This document shows positions 1 through 9,045 of a DNA stretch of 64,000 bases, piece by piece. The stretch's first letter is position 1. Each line of letters starts with the position of its first letter. Under the pieces are notes generated by a model. That model did not search any database and was not told where the DNA came from. It saw nothing but the letters and a program-made list of their open reading frames with translations. This DNA comes from Thiosocius sp963759055. GTDB lineage: Bacteria > Pseudomonadota > Gammaproteobacteria > Chromatiales > Chromatiaceae. The position numbers and the translations under genes are program-made. The stretch is taken from NCBI GenBank assembly GCA_963759055.1, contig CAVWYD010000002.1:186001-250000 (forward strand). Reading direction: 5' to 3'.

Positions 1-31
1 GGTTCTCCTTTTTGTTCACAACAGGGTGGCG

Positions 32-53
32 CAACGGGGCTCTGTCCCCGTTG
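32..53. other. Stem-loop downstream of the first minus-strand operon
   Basis: An 8-bp perfect stem (CAACGGGG / CCCCGTTG) encloses a 6-nt loop. It lies about 45 bases beyond the stop of the minus-strand gene at 97-486. No T-run follows on the minus strand, so a factor-independent terminator is not clearly supported; it may be an RNA 3'-end stabiliser or a chance hairpin. Confidence 0.3.
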
Positions 54-96
54 GAGCACGGGCTTCGGATATGGCGTAGGTTGGCACAAAGACGCT

Positions 97-486
97 TTAG
101 CCGCTAACGGCCTGTGCCGCCTTCGCCTCAAGCAGGACGCGCTCTACCTTTTCGGCCGTAATCGGGAACGCGATCTTGGCGAACAGCGGAAAGCGTGCTT
201 CAAGGATTGCCAGCTTCTGCGCCTGTTCAGGCAGATAAAACACGATCACCCGGACCTCGGGATGACGCTGCAGCACGGCCATCAGGGTCTCGAGATTGGA
301 TGTGCGGTCACGAAAATCCGACTGAAAGATATACTCGGCCACAATGACATCGGGCACCCCCTTCTTCAACAGACCGTGCGCCTTGCGCTGTGAGTTGGCC
401 ACATCAACACTGAAGCCCAGCTTCTGATAGAGCGGCAGGAGATTTGGATAACCACCCAGCTCGATGATGGCCAGCAATCGCGGCAT
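97..486 (-). CDS. Receiver-like hypothetical protein (129 aa)
   Basis: This short protein opens with a hydrophobic beta strand (MPRLLAIIELGG) and alternates strands and helices (DVIVAEYIF, VRVIVFYLP) in a way that suggests a degenerate response-regulator receiver fold. The usual phospho-acceptor pattern is not convincing. The start at 486 is chosen because its ATG overlaps the stop of the upstream oxygenase gene in an ATGA arrangement, implying translational coupling. An open frame continues upstream to 723 but runs antisense-like through the oxygenase gene and is rejected. The function is unknown; a regulatory or partner role for the oxygenase is inference from coupling only. Confidence 0.6.
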   Translation of the reverse strand: MPRLLAIIELGGYPNLLPLYQKLGFSVDVANSQRKAHGLLKKGVPDVIVAEYIFQSDFRDRTSNLETLMAVLQRHPEVRVIVFYLPEQAQKLAILEARFPLFAKIAFPITAEKVERVLLEAKAAQAVSG

Positions 487-1103
487 CAGCGAAACACGAC
501 CCAGGTGGTGGCGATATATTTGACCCCCGTTTGCAGGGTGGCGGATCGGTGTTCGTGGGTCCAGAAAGGCGGAAACACCACCATCTTGCCTTGCTCCGGC
601 CGGATGCTGACATCCTGGTACAGAAACTCGGTCTCCCCCCCCGGGCCAGGCACATCGTTCAGGTACCAAATTGCCACAAGCTGCCTCTGACTGAACTCGT
701 GACTGCCACCATCGATGTGCCAATGATAGAACTCACCGGGCAGATACCGCTGGATCTGATAGCCCATGTCTTTGAAGGGACCCTTGAAAAACGGAAAGGC
801 CTCACGGATCTCGGCCAATGCGGCGCCCATGCAACGGAAAAAGACCTGGTCGATATCCTTCCAGTCCTCGCGCCCGCTGACCACCAGGTCCATGGTGCGT
901 TTCACTTCGGCATCAAGCCCCTGGGTCTGTCCGATGCGCCCCTGGTTCTGCTGCCCGGGGTGGGCCTCGAATCGTCGAATCATCTCTTCACACCAGTCGG
1001 CCGGGATGGTGTTGGGGCGCTCGTAGATGAAACTGCCAGGCCTGGCCTCGCGAAAGGTCGGCAGGGGCTTGACGTTACGCTCGACAGGAAAAGGATTGGA
1101 CAT
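486..1103 (-). CDS. 2OG-Fe(II) oxygenase, prolyl 4-hydroxylase-like
   Basis: About 205 residues with the double-stranded beta-helix iron-binding pattern: an HxD motif (YHWHIDGGSH) in the middle and a distal His (FPPFWTHEHRS) near the C-terminus, followed by a Lys/Tyr region (GVKYIATTW) suited to 2-oxoglutarate binding. Family knowledge: such enzymes hydroxylate protein or small-molecule substrates using Fe(II), O2 and 2-oxoglutarate. The start at 1103 (MSNPFPVERN) is preferred over upstream in-frame codons because the upstream 49 residues are Arg-rich and lack family character. It is coupled to the receiver-like gene downstream. The substrate cannot be read from sequence. Confidence 0.85.
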   Translation of the reverse strand: MSNPFPVERNVKPLPTFREARPGSFIYERPNTIPADWCEEMIRRFEAHPGQQNQGRIGQTQGLDAEVKRTMDLVVSGREDWKDIDQVFFRCMGAALAEIREAFPFFKGPFKDMGYQIQRYLPGEFYHWHIDGGSHEFSQRQLVAIWYLNDVPGPGGETEFLYQDVSIRPEQGKMVVFPPFWTHEHRSATLQTGVKYIATTWVVFR

Positions 1104-1176
1104 GCGCTTACTGCTCTGAGTGGTGCTCGAGTGCTGATTATCCGCCCTGCGGCCGCCCGCGGCAAAAAACCGCACC

Positions 1177-2211
1177 TTAAAGAAACGACGCCTCCACCTC
1201 GGCCGCAATCGACTTGGCGGCCTCGCCGCCCTCGCGGTTATGCAATGCAAGCATCCGTTCGGCCAGCCTCAGCCAGTGGTCCACGCCATCCCGGATCGGC
1301 CGCACGAACACCGATTTGTCACCGCTAGCCAGCCAGTCACCGTAGGCCAGCTGCAAAGCCGGGAAAAGCTGTTTACGCATGGCCCCGAGGTTGGCCATGA
1401 AGAGGTGCAGCGATGCCTCGCGTCCATCCTCCATCAGCATGGGGAGGGTATGAGTGCAGTCGGCCAGGTGATCGCGCGCCGCGCGCGCCATCAGTTCCGC
1501 CGGCGTCAGACTGAGATCGAGCAGCATGGCCTCCCAGCCGTCGCCGAGCTCGCGACCCGCCTGATGCTCACCGCGTTCATGCGCCTCTATCACCGCCATC
1601 TCTGCTTCACTCATCGCATCCAGCGCCGCATCGAGCGCGGTATCGAAGGGGTAATATGCGATCGCGCGCGCCATCGCATTGTCGGGCCGGCTCCAAAGCC
1701 AGGATTCGTACTTTTCCCACAGATAACGACGCAATGACTCCCGGCGGAGAAAGATGGTCGAACCACGGGTCATGGCTGGCGGGGCATTCAGGCAGCGCGC
1801 CAATTCACGCCCGCTGATACGCAGCACAAAACCGTTGTCTGACCGCCGCTCCTCTTCGAGTTCCGCCAGAAAAAACTGCGGCCGGGCACCGTCCACCAGC
1901 CCCGCACTGTAGACCAGGCCTAGGGAATTCACTGCGGCGTTCACCGCATCGGCATCGTAGGGATCAATCGATTTTCCATCCCAGCCCAGCGCCATGAAAT
2001 CTGCCTGCTCCAGTGATTCCAGATGGCCCTCACGCGCGCTCAGCCAGTCACCCACCTCATCCTTTCCCAGCCGGGCCCCCAGCGACAGACCGCGCTGCCA
2101 GCGGTAGAGCTCGCGCATTTTCATCAGATAGGTACAGATGCCGTAATCGCTGCCATGGCGGGCATCAACGATGTCGCAGTTGAACTGTACGGCTTTGATC
2201 AGCGCTTTCAT
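1177..2211 (-). CDS. Conserved hypothetical protein (344 aa)
   Basis: I do not recognise this protein with confidence. It is soluble-looking, mixed alpha/beta, begins MKALIKAVQFNCDIVDARHG, and is rich in Trp, Asp and Glu with no signal peptide or membrane segment. The start at 2211 has a GGGAG ribosome site just upstream; the track-like extension to 2334 crosses into the divergent gene's leader. It is transcribed divergently from the 2318 gene with about 100 bases between them, so the two may share a regulatory region. No catalytic motif is evident. Confidence 0.75.
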   Translation of the reverse strand: MKALIKAVQFNCDIVDARHGSDYGICTYLMKMRELYRWQRGLSLGARLGKDEVGDWLSAREGHLESLEQADFMALGWDGKSIDPYDADAVNAAVNSLGLVYSAGLVDGARPQFFLAELEEERRSDNGFVLRISGRELARCLNAPPAMTRGSTIFLRRESLRRYLWEKYESWLWSRPDNAMARAIAYYPFDTALDAALDAMSEAEMAVIEAHERGEHQAGRELGDGWEAMLLDLSLTPAELMARAARDHLADCTHTLPMLMEDGREASLHLFMANLGAMRKQLFPALQLAYGDWLASGDKSVFVRPIRDGVDHWLRLAERMLALHNREGGEAAKSIAAEVEASFL

Positions 2212-2317
2212 GCATGCTCCCGGCAACACTGGCCGAAACGTCATTTCCGAGTAAAATACTCGGCTACTCCCGATGATCCAATCACCATAACCCGATAAAA
2301 CTGCAGGAGATACCGCT

Positions 2318-2878
2318 GTGGCCCTGAGAATCAAAAGCCACTGGCACGATGACGATGCTGAGCGCTCGCTGGAAGAGATTGCCGGCGCCCTCGCCTATAT
2401 AAGTTGGCGTGTTGCAAAAGACAGGGCGATCAACCTGCACGGCCAGGACTATGTCTACGAGAGCGACGAGCAACGCCTCGGGGTCATCATGGAGTACCTT
2501 ATCTTCCAGCTCCAGATCATCGACCGCCTGGCGATCATGGAACTGCAACTCAACGATGAGGACCGCCAGCAGCTGGTGGTCGCCGTAGCCAAACACCTCG
2601 CCGGCCACCTGCACGACAACAGTGTCGACATCTTCGGCCCGGGTGATTACGTCGGCCCCTTTATCCACAAGCTCAACCAACGCAGCAACGAGTATGCGGA
2701 GTTCAACTATACCCAGGATGGCCCCTCATACGCGCTGATGCGCCACCTCGGGTACGAGATCCAGCAGATCATGGGTGAATCGCAGGAAAACCGCTGGGTG
2801 ATCGATCAGGTGATGGACAGGGATGGGGTCGAAATTGATCGCGAGATCAGGCGTTCTCTGCGTAATCTGTTTGAGTGA
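2318..2878 (+). CDS. Conserved hypothetical protein (186 aa)
   Basis: An acidic, mostly alpha-helical cytoplasmic protein beginning MALRIKSHWHDDDAERSLEE. The start codon is GTG at 2318, supported by a GGAG ribosome site about 12 bases upstream. No signal peptide or membrane span. It is divergent from the 1177-2211 gene. I do not recognise the family. The 160 bases downstream, up to the pentapeptide gene, hold no further gene that I can support. Confidence 0.75.
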   Translation: MALRIKSHWHDDDAERSLEEIAGALAYISWRVAKDRAINLHGQDYVYESDEQRLGVIMEYLIFQLQIIDRLAIMELQLNDEDRQQLVVAVAKHLAGHLHDNSVDIFGPGDYVGPFIHKLNQRSNEYAEFNYTQDGPSYALMRHLGYEIQQIMGESQENRWVIDQVMDRDGVEIDREIRRSLRNLFE

Positions 2879-3039
2879 ACACAAGGCCCTCAACCACCTG
2901 CCAAATCGGGATCCGGCACGCGACCACCCCGTCCGCAAGCCACGTTGACCGCGTTACGCTCGCTGGAATTGGCGACGGCCAGTCCTGCGCTCGCGTGCCT
3001 TGCCAACCCGGCTTGTGGACCGGCTGTGGGTTAACGAAC

Positions 3040-3390
3040 TTAGAGGCCTTTAACACCTTTCGTCTTGGCTTTTTTGAAATCGGCCCCTTTGATTCTCGCC
3101 CTCTTGAGATTGGCATTGGTCAGATTGGCGCCTCGCAGACTGGTCTTTCTCAAATCTGCCTGCCGGAGCCTCGCATCTTCCAGATTGGCTCCGTCCAGCT
3201 TGGTTCCACGCAGATTTGAGCCGTTCAGGTGGGCGTTCGCCAGGTCCGCACCTTTGAGATTCAGGCCACTCAGGTCTTTATCATCGAGGTCTATCGATTT
3301 TTTCCCACTCTTGCGCCATTGCTTCACCCAAGAATTAAAGCCCTTGACATCTTCATTTCTCAACAGTTTGTATGCCTGCTTATTAGCCAT
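3040..3390 (-). CDS. Pentapeptide repeat protein (116 aa)
   Basis: From about residue 38 the protein is built of A(D/N)LxX repeats (LSGLNLKGADLANAHL, LDGANLEDARLRQADL, LRGANLTNANLKRARI), which form a right-handed quadrilateral beta helix. The N-terminal 35 residues are helical and Lys-rich and the C-terminal tail is basic. Two candidate ATGs lie six bases apart; the inner one at 3390 is better spaced from the CGGGG ribosome site. Some family members bind DNA gyrase or act in membrane processes, but nothing here specifies a role. Confidence 0.85.
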   Translation of the reverse strand: MANKQAYKLLRNEDVKGFNSWVKQWRKSGKKSIDLDDKDLSGLNLKGADLANAHLNGSNLRGTKLDGANLEDARLRQADLRKTSLRGANLTNANLKRARIKGADFKKAKTKGVKGL

Positions 3391-3481
3391 TGCCATCCCC
3401 GGTCTATTTTGTTCTGAGGCGAATAAATATTAGTTGCATTCTTCTGACTGATTTGCCGCTACAGTGCGTAAAAACGCCGTT

Positions 3482-3655
3482 TCAACCACCTGCATCCCTG
3501 TCTTCAGGCTTTGGGATATCCGTCTCCGGACCATCTGGTCCATCAAACGCATCTTGCAGCTGACGCTGCAACTCCAACCGATAGGACTGACGCCCGAGAT
3601 AATAGCCGGCGACAAACAAACCCCCGCAAACTGCCAAGCGTAATAAAGATCCCAT
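3482..3655 (-). CDS. Small GYYxGR membrane protein, copy 1 (57 aa)
   Basis: A single N-terminal hydrophobic segment (LLRLAVCGGLFVAGYYLGRQ) is followed by a short charged, Pro/Asp-rich tail. The segment closely matches the protein encoded at 19596-19781, which has GAGLFALGYYVGREVGR, so the two are paralogues bracketing the island. The start at 3655 has a GAGAG ribosome site at good spacing; longer frames upstream lack one. Too short for function assignment; membrane location is the only safe inference. Confidence 0.6.
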   Translation of the reverse strand: MGSLLRLAVCGGLFVAGYYLGRQSYRLELQRQLQDAFDGPDGPETDIPKPEDRDAGG

Positions 3656-4165
3656 TTCACACTCTCGCGATTTGACCAACAGGTATTATCGCAACGGCCA
3701 GGGGTGATTGCCAGCCATGGAGTGCTGCCCACCGCCAACGCAAGGCCAACGTATTCTGGAGAGTCCCGCCAGACCTGATGTTTTGACCCTGATGGAATCC
3801 GGATGCACAGGATATTCGTCGATATAGCCGAGCTCGCCGGCCGATTCTTGACTCCTCGTTTCATCGCCGTCGATTCGGTATCCCAGGAAAAACAACCGAC
3901 TCCGCGTGTGATCGGTCGGAACTTTACCTTTACTTTGCTTGACCCAAGTCAGATCAACATGATTACCCTTCCAAATAGCCTGAAGCGCGGGTTTGCAGTC
4001 AATTCCGGCAGCGTTTTGCGCATTGGTTTGAGCTTGTCATTAAACTGTAATTCAACGCGCGCAGAGTGCGGGGGAAAGATGCGCGGTACGCCAATTCAGC
4101 TTCAGTAGCCGCAAACCCGATCGTCTGACTGATCCGGTCGACTGGCAGATTAAAAGGAGAAACGC
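3656..4165. other. Intergenic region without a supported gene
   Basis: About 510 bases lower in GC than their surroundings. Several frames of 60-100 codons occur on both strands but none has a ribosome site, family resemblance or sensible composition. The final 15 bases carry the AAGGAG ribosome site of the DUF3096 gene. Promoters for the divergent neighbours probably lie here, but I see no clear -35/-10 pair. Confidence 0.5.
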
Positions 4166-4309
4166 ATGGCACAACCATTCCCATCCAGCCCTGCACTCGC
4201 GCTGGGCGCAGGAATCCTGGTACTCATGAAACCCAAGTTGTTGAATTATATCGTGGCCGCCTACCTGATCAGTGACGGGCTACTGCGTTTGATGGAACGT
4301 AGAGCCTAG
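4166..4309 (+). CDS. DUF3096 family membrane peptide (47 aa)
   Basis: The complete small protein begins MAQPFPSSPALALGAGILVL and continues through a hydrophobic stretch containing KPKLLNYIVAAYLISDGLLR. This matches the DUF3096 pattern as I remember it: two short hydrophobic helices around a P(R/K)LLNYIVAxYLI core. An AAGGAG ribosome site sits seven bases before the ATG. Function of the family is unknown; it is found in many environmental proteobacteria, often near stress and transport genes. Confidence 0.8.
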   Translation: MAQPFPSSPALALGAGILVLMKPKLLNYIVAAYLISDGLLRLMERRA

Positions 4310-4502
4310 GGCCTGTTCACACTACAAACACACAAGCATCTGTGCGACACCACCGCCGACTTCGATACCGAAGGGGGCGCTGAATTCGAGGAACCCTGGA
4401 GCATCAAGAAGACTCACGATTTGGAACGACCCGATCTGTTTCGGCGAGTGAATCGCCAATATCGCTGCAACCTTCGCGCCGCGTGCGCGCGAGGGCTGAG
4501 GA

Positions 4503-4823
4503 CTAGCCGCGAGGCGGGCTACCCTTATATACGACTCTTACACGAACTTGGGTCAGCAATGCCGTCATTGCGCCCAATGCAGTCAAGACTGGCGCCAAAA
4601 CAGTAAAAACGCCGGCAACCGCAACCCCGGTGGTCAGCGAAGTTTCGAACAACACTCTGCCATCTGGTTTGATGATCAGCAGGCGGCGTACATTACCTTT
4701 CGCCACCAAGCGCTCAATCAGGGCTACCAACTGTCTGCCACCGGCGGAAAATTCATCGCTCCAGGTGGCTTGTTCCCTAACCAGGTTTTTTTTCATGGCT
4801 GTACTTGATCTCACACGCGGCAT
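4503..4823 (-). CDS. DUF4342-like membrane protein (106 aa)
   Basis: The core (LIERLVAKGNVRRLLIIKPD followed by GRVLFETSLT and a hydrophobic VAVAGVFTVLAPVLTALGAM) resembles DUF4342 proteins: an N-terminal amphipathic part, a short beta hairpin and one or two C-terminal membrane helices. The start at 4823 overlaps the stop codon of the PHA-family gene upstream (ATGA), which argues for coupling; a second ATG at 4796 (MKKNLVREQA) is the alternative. It therefore forms a two-gene unit with the PHA granule family protein. The biochemical role is unknown. Confidence 0.7.
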   Translation of the reverse strand: MPRVRSSTAMKKNLVREQATWSDEFSAGGRQLVALIERLVAKGNVRRLLIIKPDGRVLFETSLTTGVAVAGVFTVLAPVLTALGAMTALLTQVRVRVVYKGSPPRG

Positions 4824-5122
4824 CAGGTCAGTTTCGTCCCGCTCTTGCCCGACATCTCTGCCGCAATATTCTGATGGATGGTCTTTTCGATCTTGCCCTT
4901 GAGGGGCGCGAGCACCATTCCCAGCTTGATTTTGAGGTCTATAAAGCCGTCCCCCAGGTCCACATAGCCGACCGCACCTGAACGCTTGAAGAGCAGACGA
5001 TTGGCCTTCCAGGCGTAATCGATCTTGTATTCCTTCTTCAACCCCTTGGCAATCTCCTCGACCCGTTTTCGGGCCTCTTGCGGACTCAAGGAATGTTTGT
5101 GCTTCACATGAATATTGGACAT
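4823..5122 (-). CDS. PHA granule-associated family protein, copy 1
   Basis: A 99-residue basic protein beginning MSNIHVKHKHSLSPQEARKR with a conserved middle (YVDLGDGFIDLKIKLGMVLA, then PLKGKIEKTIHQNI). This fits the family named putative polyhydroxyalkanoic acid system protein (PF09650/TIGR02610). A second copy with the same architecture lies at 10918-11238. The fold suggests a small single-domain protein similar to a polyketide cyclase/START-like strand-helix arrangement, but that is inference. It is translationally coupled to the DUF4342 gene. A role at PHA or other inclusions is suggested by family naming only; no phaC or phaB is present in the window. Confidence 0.8.
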   Translation of the reverse strand: MSNIHVKHKHSLSPQEARKRVEEIAKGLKKEYKIDYAWKANRLLFKRSGAVGYVDLGDGFIDLKIKLGMVLAPLKGKIEKTIHQNIAAEMSGKSGTKLT

Positions 5123-5255
5123 GGCCAGTGATGGAAACCTTTATTGCAATGGAAACGTGTATTCCGACCTGAATTATGACTCGATTGCGCTAATACATGC
5201 TACGCTTTCAGCGGGTTGAATTTCACTATCCGTTGAACTGGGGAGGAGTTGAGAT

Positions 5256-5474
5256 ATGGGCAGCTTGGTCGTCAGTGGCGTTACTTTTGTCGTCTTTATG
5301 ACTGAAGGATTGATTCATTACAACATGGGCATGGCCAAGTCGGAGGGAGGCTTCAAGCTGCGCATGCCGCCACCCAAAGAATTGGCAAAAATCGCTGCAG
5401 TCACCGCGGCGTTTTCAATCGCCAGCGGGATCTTGATCAAAGCACTCCCGCAAAAAATCAACCCGCACGTATGA
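5256..5474 (+). CDS. Small hypothetical membrane protein (72 aa)
   Basis: Two hydrophobic stretches (LVVSGVTFVVFMTEGLIHYN and AAVTAAFSIASGILIKAL) flank a hydrophilic loop. A strong GGGAGGAG ribosome site precedes the ATG at 5256. The protein lies divergently from the PHA-family gene and upstream of the 190-residue membrane protein on the same strand. I do not recognise the family. Confidence 0.7.
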   Translation: MGSLVVSGVTFVVFMTEGLIHYNMGMAKSEGGFKLRMPPPKELAKIAAVTAAFSIASGILIKALPQKINPHV

Positions 5475-5646
5475 CGCCCGGCGCCCTGGTCAACCTGCCA
5501 GTCGAAAACTGGCTGTCTTGATCGCCAGCAGCGACATGCGCGCTTTGAGCAAAGGTCGCCGAACCCACACTATCCTATAAAATTGGTGTTATTGGGCGCG
5601 GGTCACATTCGTTTGCTGAGCGATATAAAAAGGGGGATATCTAACC

Positions 5647-6219
5647 ATGAACCAGGAAATCGCGGCTGCTCCCAAACTGTGGGGTCTGTCAACAGAAAAA
5701 TACTTCTACTTTTTTATGGGTCTGCGCAAGGGCGAGATACGCAAGCAGGTCGCCATGATGAAGTCCCGCTATCCGGACGATAGTTCACACCAACTGGCCA
5801 GGCGCTTCGTTTCCTCTCAGGCCCCTCTTTCCCTATTGAGCGGCGCACTGTTCCATGCACCGATGTTCGTTCCCACAATCGGCCCCGCTATCAAACTTCT
5901 GGGTATCGCGGTTGGTTCGTCGCTGATGGTGCGTCTCAACATGACCCTGATTCTGCAAATCGCCCTGCTTTTTGGACACGACATCGACTCGCGGGCCCGA
6001 CTGAAGGAATTAGCCGCGATCATCGCCGCTACCGGGCTGGCCACTTCCACCTCGCAGCTGCCGCAGTTGGCCGACTTTTCGCTGCACCACAAAGGCGTCA
6101 TTGGTGGTGCCGCGGTGATGACCGCGAGCCAACTCATCGGAGAAATCGCCATCAAATATTACGGCAAGGGCGCATCTGCCGCGGACGATGCGGCGCAGGA
6201 GGCAATGGCTGCCGCCTAA
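5647..6219 (+). CDS. 190-residue island membrane protein, copy 1
   Basis: The N-terminal 70 residues are hydrophilic and begin after a short lead with TEKYFYFFMGLRKGEIRKQV and a R(Y/F)PDDS motif. The rest carries hydrophobic helices (PTIGPAIKLLGIAVGSSLMV, MTLILQIALLFGHDIDSRAR) and ends with TASQLIGEIAIKYYG. A paralogue with the same order of motifs is at 9833-10393. The 'IALxFGxDxDxRAR...ASQLIGEIA' pattern is loosely reminiscent of EcsC/DUF697-type membrane proteins, but I would not assign it. GGGGGAT precedes the ATG. Membrane location is well supported; function is not. Confidence 0.75.
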   Translation: MNQEIAAAPKLWGLSTEKYFYFFMGLRKGEIRKQVAMMKSRYPDDSSHQLARRFVSSQAPLSLLSGALFHAPMFVPTIGPAIKLLGIAVGSSLMVRLNMTLILQIALLFGHDIDSRARLKELAAIIAATGLATSTSQLPQLADFSLHHKGVIGGAAVMTASQLIGEIAIKYYGKGASAADDAAQEAMAAA

Positions 6220-6422
6220 ACAGAGACGTTTGGCTACATCCTTAACCCAACAACATTTACAAAACCCTGCTTCCGCTGAGGATCAGGGACGGTTAGCGGG
6301 CGAGACAGCAAAACCCTCGGCTGCGGGCAATGCCATTTGAACATCTGATTGCCATTGGCCCGGCCGCGCAATATGGCGGATTCAGCTGCCAAGTACGCCA
6401 GCAGCAAGGCAGCGAAACAGCG

Positions 6423-7304
6423 TCAAGGGGACTTCTTCGCACCCCGAATCACCAGCACCGGCTCTTCCGAGCAATGAATGACCGCATTGGCCACACTGCC
6501 AAGCATCCATCGACTGATACCGTGTCGGCCATGGGAGCACAGGGCGGTTACGCTGTTGGGCGTCTCGATCGCAAGATCGGTGATCTGTTCAGCCGCCAGT
6601 CCCTTCAGCACCTTGTAGGATACCTTTTTTAGGCCTTCCCTCTGCAGCTGCTCAGCCTTTTCCTTGACATAGTTCTCTGCTGAGTCATGAACGATCTTGG
6701 AAACATCGTGCATCCGGATCGTGGATCCGGGAAAGTTGGGGTGATAAGACCGCGCCAGGATCAATTCCATGTCCAGCGTTTTGCAGAGCATGATCGCATA
6801 GGGCAGTATGGTCTCAGCAAGCTCGGATCCATCGAGTGGCACGATCAGCCGCTCAAACTCTACAAGTTCACCTTTGGGATTTCTGGCTCCGGCTGGAATG
6901 AGCAGTACCGGCGTGCTCGCTGCCTGGACCACTTTGTCCGCCACGCTGCCTAACAACAGACGCTGCACCCCCGAGTAGCCATGAGTAGACATCAGGATGA
7001 TCGTATCGGCCTGCGACTCGGCCTGCTCGATAATCACGGAGGCCGGATAGCCATCCAGCACGGTAGCCGCCACCTTCTCAACTCCCTTCTTCGCAGACAG
7101 GGAATCTACGATACCTTGAAGGTAGGCCTCGCCTTCTTCACGAGCCTGAGAAGTCACGCCCTCCGGCATGGGTTCGGCAACACTCGGAACGACATAGATC
7201 AACTCGATACGTGAGTCAAAATACTCGGCAAGGCATTCTGCAATTGGCAACACCCTTTCCGATAGTGCTGATCTGTCTAGTGGCACCAAAACTCTATTAA
7301 ACAT
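6423..7304 (-). CDS. Tandem universal stress protein (UspA, 293 aa)
   Basis: Two Usp domains in a row, about residues 1-145 and 150-290. Both carry the ATP-binding signature G-x2-G-x9-G-S: STHGYSGVQRLLLGSVADKV in the first and CSHGRHGISRWMLGSVANAV in the second. The N-terminal MFNRVLVPLDRSALSE is typical. Such tandem proteins bind ATP and respond to starvation, hypoxia or metabolic arrest. It is followed on the same strand by nothing closely coupled, and the permease at 7375 lies upstream with about 70 bases between them, so the two may be cotranscribed. Confidence 0.92.
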   Translation of the reverse strand: MFNRVLVPLDRSALSERVLPIAECLAEYFDSRIELIYVVPSVAEPMPEGVTSQAREEGEAYLQGIVDSLSAKKGVEKVAATVLDGYPASVIIEQAESQADTIILMSTHGYSGVQRLLLGSVADKVVQAASTPVLLIPAGARNPKGELVEFERLIVPLDGSELAETILPYAIMLCKTLDMELILARSYHPNFPGSTIRMHDVSKIVHDSAENYVKEKAEQLQREGLKKVSYKVLKGLAAEQITDLAIETPNSVTALCSHGRHGISRWMLGSVANAVIHCSEEPVLVIRGAKKSP

Positions 7305-7374
7305 CTCTGCGTCCCCTGTAAGGGTTAGTCGATATTATTTTCACCGGAGGCTAAATGATTCGCTACCTGCGAGA

Positions 7375-8739
7375 TCAATTGGCAAAAGGCACCACCCAGA
7401 TCATCATACCAATTATGAAACAGATCACACTTGCTGCCGCGGTGAAGGTCACACTCCATTTTAGAAATTCCTTAATCGGTACTTTACGCTTGTCTTCGCG
7501 CTCCACTATGTTCAACGCAACATACAGGGCAGGGGCACCGGCGATCGTCAGATTGCTACCCAGCGTCCCGGACCAGACCAGCATCCAGTAAAGCGGCCAG
7601 GCTTCTACGCCCTGCTCGCCCAGATCGCGAATCATGTAAAGAAAAGTCAGGATATAGGCGTCGTGCTCTACCACCCCGACGATCGGGACGGTCAACCAGT
7701 AAAGCAGGGAGGCGCCGGCGATAATGTTTTCTTTAAACAACGGTGCAAGGTAAGCGGCGAAATCGTTGAGAAGATGCGTTTTCTCAAAGCCACCAACAAG
7801 CGCAAACAGACCGATGTAAAAAAAGACGGCCCGCCAGTCGAGTTCCTGAAGGATTTCTTCAAAATCGGGTTTCTTCAGACGATGCCCCAAGCCCTCTACC
7901 ACCAGGATCAGCAACATCGCCCCGGTCAAGGCGATGAAGCCGAGTGGGAAACCCAGGTACTCGCGCAACGCCATGGCGATGATGGTGGCAAAGAAACCAA
8001 CCACTGTAATGGTCGCAAAAAGTTTGTCCGGGATAGACGCATCGAACGGAAGTTCGGGCGCGCCGCCGCTGCCCCCGCTATCGCCTACCGCTGCAGCACC
8101 GACACTCTTGCTCGGCGAGGTGCGAAAACCGAACAGATACATAATAAAAAGAGTCAACACGAACGTGACCATCAAGATCGGAAACGAAGACGGGCGTCCA
8201 TCCTGCCAGATGAATTCCATGAACTCCACGCCAGAGACACTGTGCAGCATCTGTGGTGGTAGGTCACCCAGCAGCAGTGCGGTACCCATAAAGTTCGAAC
8301 TGAACCCGATCATGAGTATGACTGGCGCCAGCGGCAGGTTCAGATGACGCACGATGGGGATGGCCACCGGAGCCATCATCAATATGACGACGACATTATC
8401 AACCACCAGCGAGATGATTCCGGACAGCATCGACAGAATCATCACCAGCAGCGCACCATTGCCCCTCGATAAGACCAGTGCCTTGACCGATAACCATTCA
8501 GGGATACCCGTCTTACCCAGATAACCGGCGATAATCCAGATACTGACGAGGATTGCCATCACGTTCCAGTCGACGGCATTGAAAGCATCCGACGGAGTCA
8601 TCGTGCCAAGCCATACCATCGCACAGACACCCAGCACCGCGGCAACCGAACTGTCGATCACGCCCATGACGACGGCAAGAATCGTCGCCACAAAGATGAT
8701 TATGGTCATCCAGAAAGTAAAATCCGTCATTTCTGCCAT
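7375..8739 (-). CDS. SLC13/ArsB-NhaD-type permease (454 aa)
   Basis: A polytopic membrane protein with 10-12 hydrophobic helices and the ion-transporter superfamily layout. Recognisable segments are SGIISLVVDNVVVILMMAPV in the first half and GVVEHDAYILTFLYMIRDLG plus SGTLGSNLTIAGAPALYVAL in the second. These are typical of CitMHS/ArsB/NhaD-like permeases that move anions or exchange Na+ and H+. A polar Gly/Ser-rich cytoplasmic loop separates the halves. Start: a GTG at 8742 and an ATG at 8739 are both possible; the GGGGAG site favours 8739. The substrate cannot be decided. Confidence 0.85.
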   Translation of the reverse strand: MAEMTDFTFWMTIIIFVATILAVVMGVIDSSVAAVLGVCAMVWLGTMTPSDAFNAVDWNVMAILVSIWIIAGYLGKTGIPEWLSVKALVLSRGNGALLVMILSMLSGIISLVVDNVVVILMMAPVAIPIVRHLNLPLAPVILMIGFSSNFMGTALLLGDLPPQMLHSVSGVEFMEFIWQDGRPSSFPILMVTFVLTLFIMYLFGFRTSPSKSVGAAAVGDSGGSGGAPELPFDASIPDKLFATITVVGFFATIIAMALREYLGFPLGFIALTGAMLLILVVEGLGHRLKKPDFEEILQELDWRAVFFYIGLFALVGGFEKTHLLNDFAAYLAPLFKENIIAGASLLYWLTVPIVGVVEHDAYILTFLYMIRDLGEQGVEAWPLYWMLVWSGTLGSNLTIAGAPALYVALNIVEREDKRKVPIKEFLKWSVTFTAAASVICFIIGMMIWVVPFAN

Positions 8740-9045
8740 CACATACTCTCCCCTCTACCGCGATTCTGCCGTGAGCATCCCGTTACAACGCTGCAGAACC
8801 ACGATTGTTTAGCGGCCAAACAGACCTGCCACCTCTCGGGTGCCGGTTTCCTGCGACCTTGAAGAACGGACATGGACAAGATCGATCGTCAAAAATCTAA
8901 CCGCCAAGATCGGGGGCCTCGAAAAAATCTAGTGGCTTTTCTTCCTGCCGGCGAATGTCTGATCGTCAAAATCGAGAGAAGGCGATCACTTCTCTTACGG
9001 CTTAAGGTTTCAACGGGATGCTGGATCAAGGCGCGTGTCTCTTTC
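8740..9045. other. Intergenic region without a supported gene
   Basis: About 300 bases between the permease start and the end of the glycine-zipper gene. It carries the GAGGGGAGAG ribosome site of the permease and two near copies of GATCGTCAAAA (about 8884 and 8961), which could be chance or a weak regulatory direct repeat. No gene or terminator is convincing. Confidence 0.45.

Noticed and set aside
3803..4108. 101-codon open frame on the + strand
   Set aside because: No ribosome site or family resemblance; AT-richer intergenic composition.
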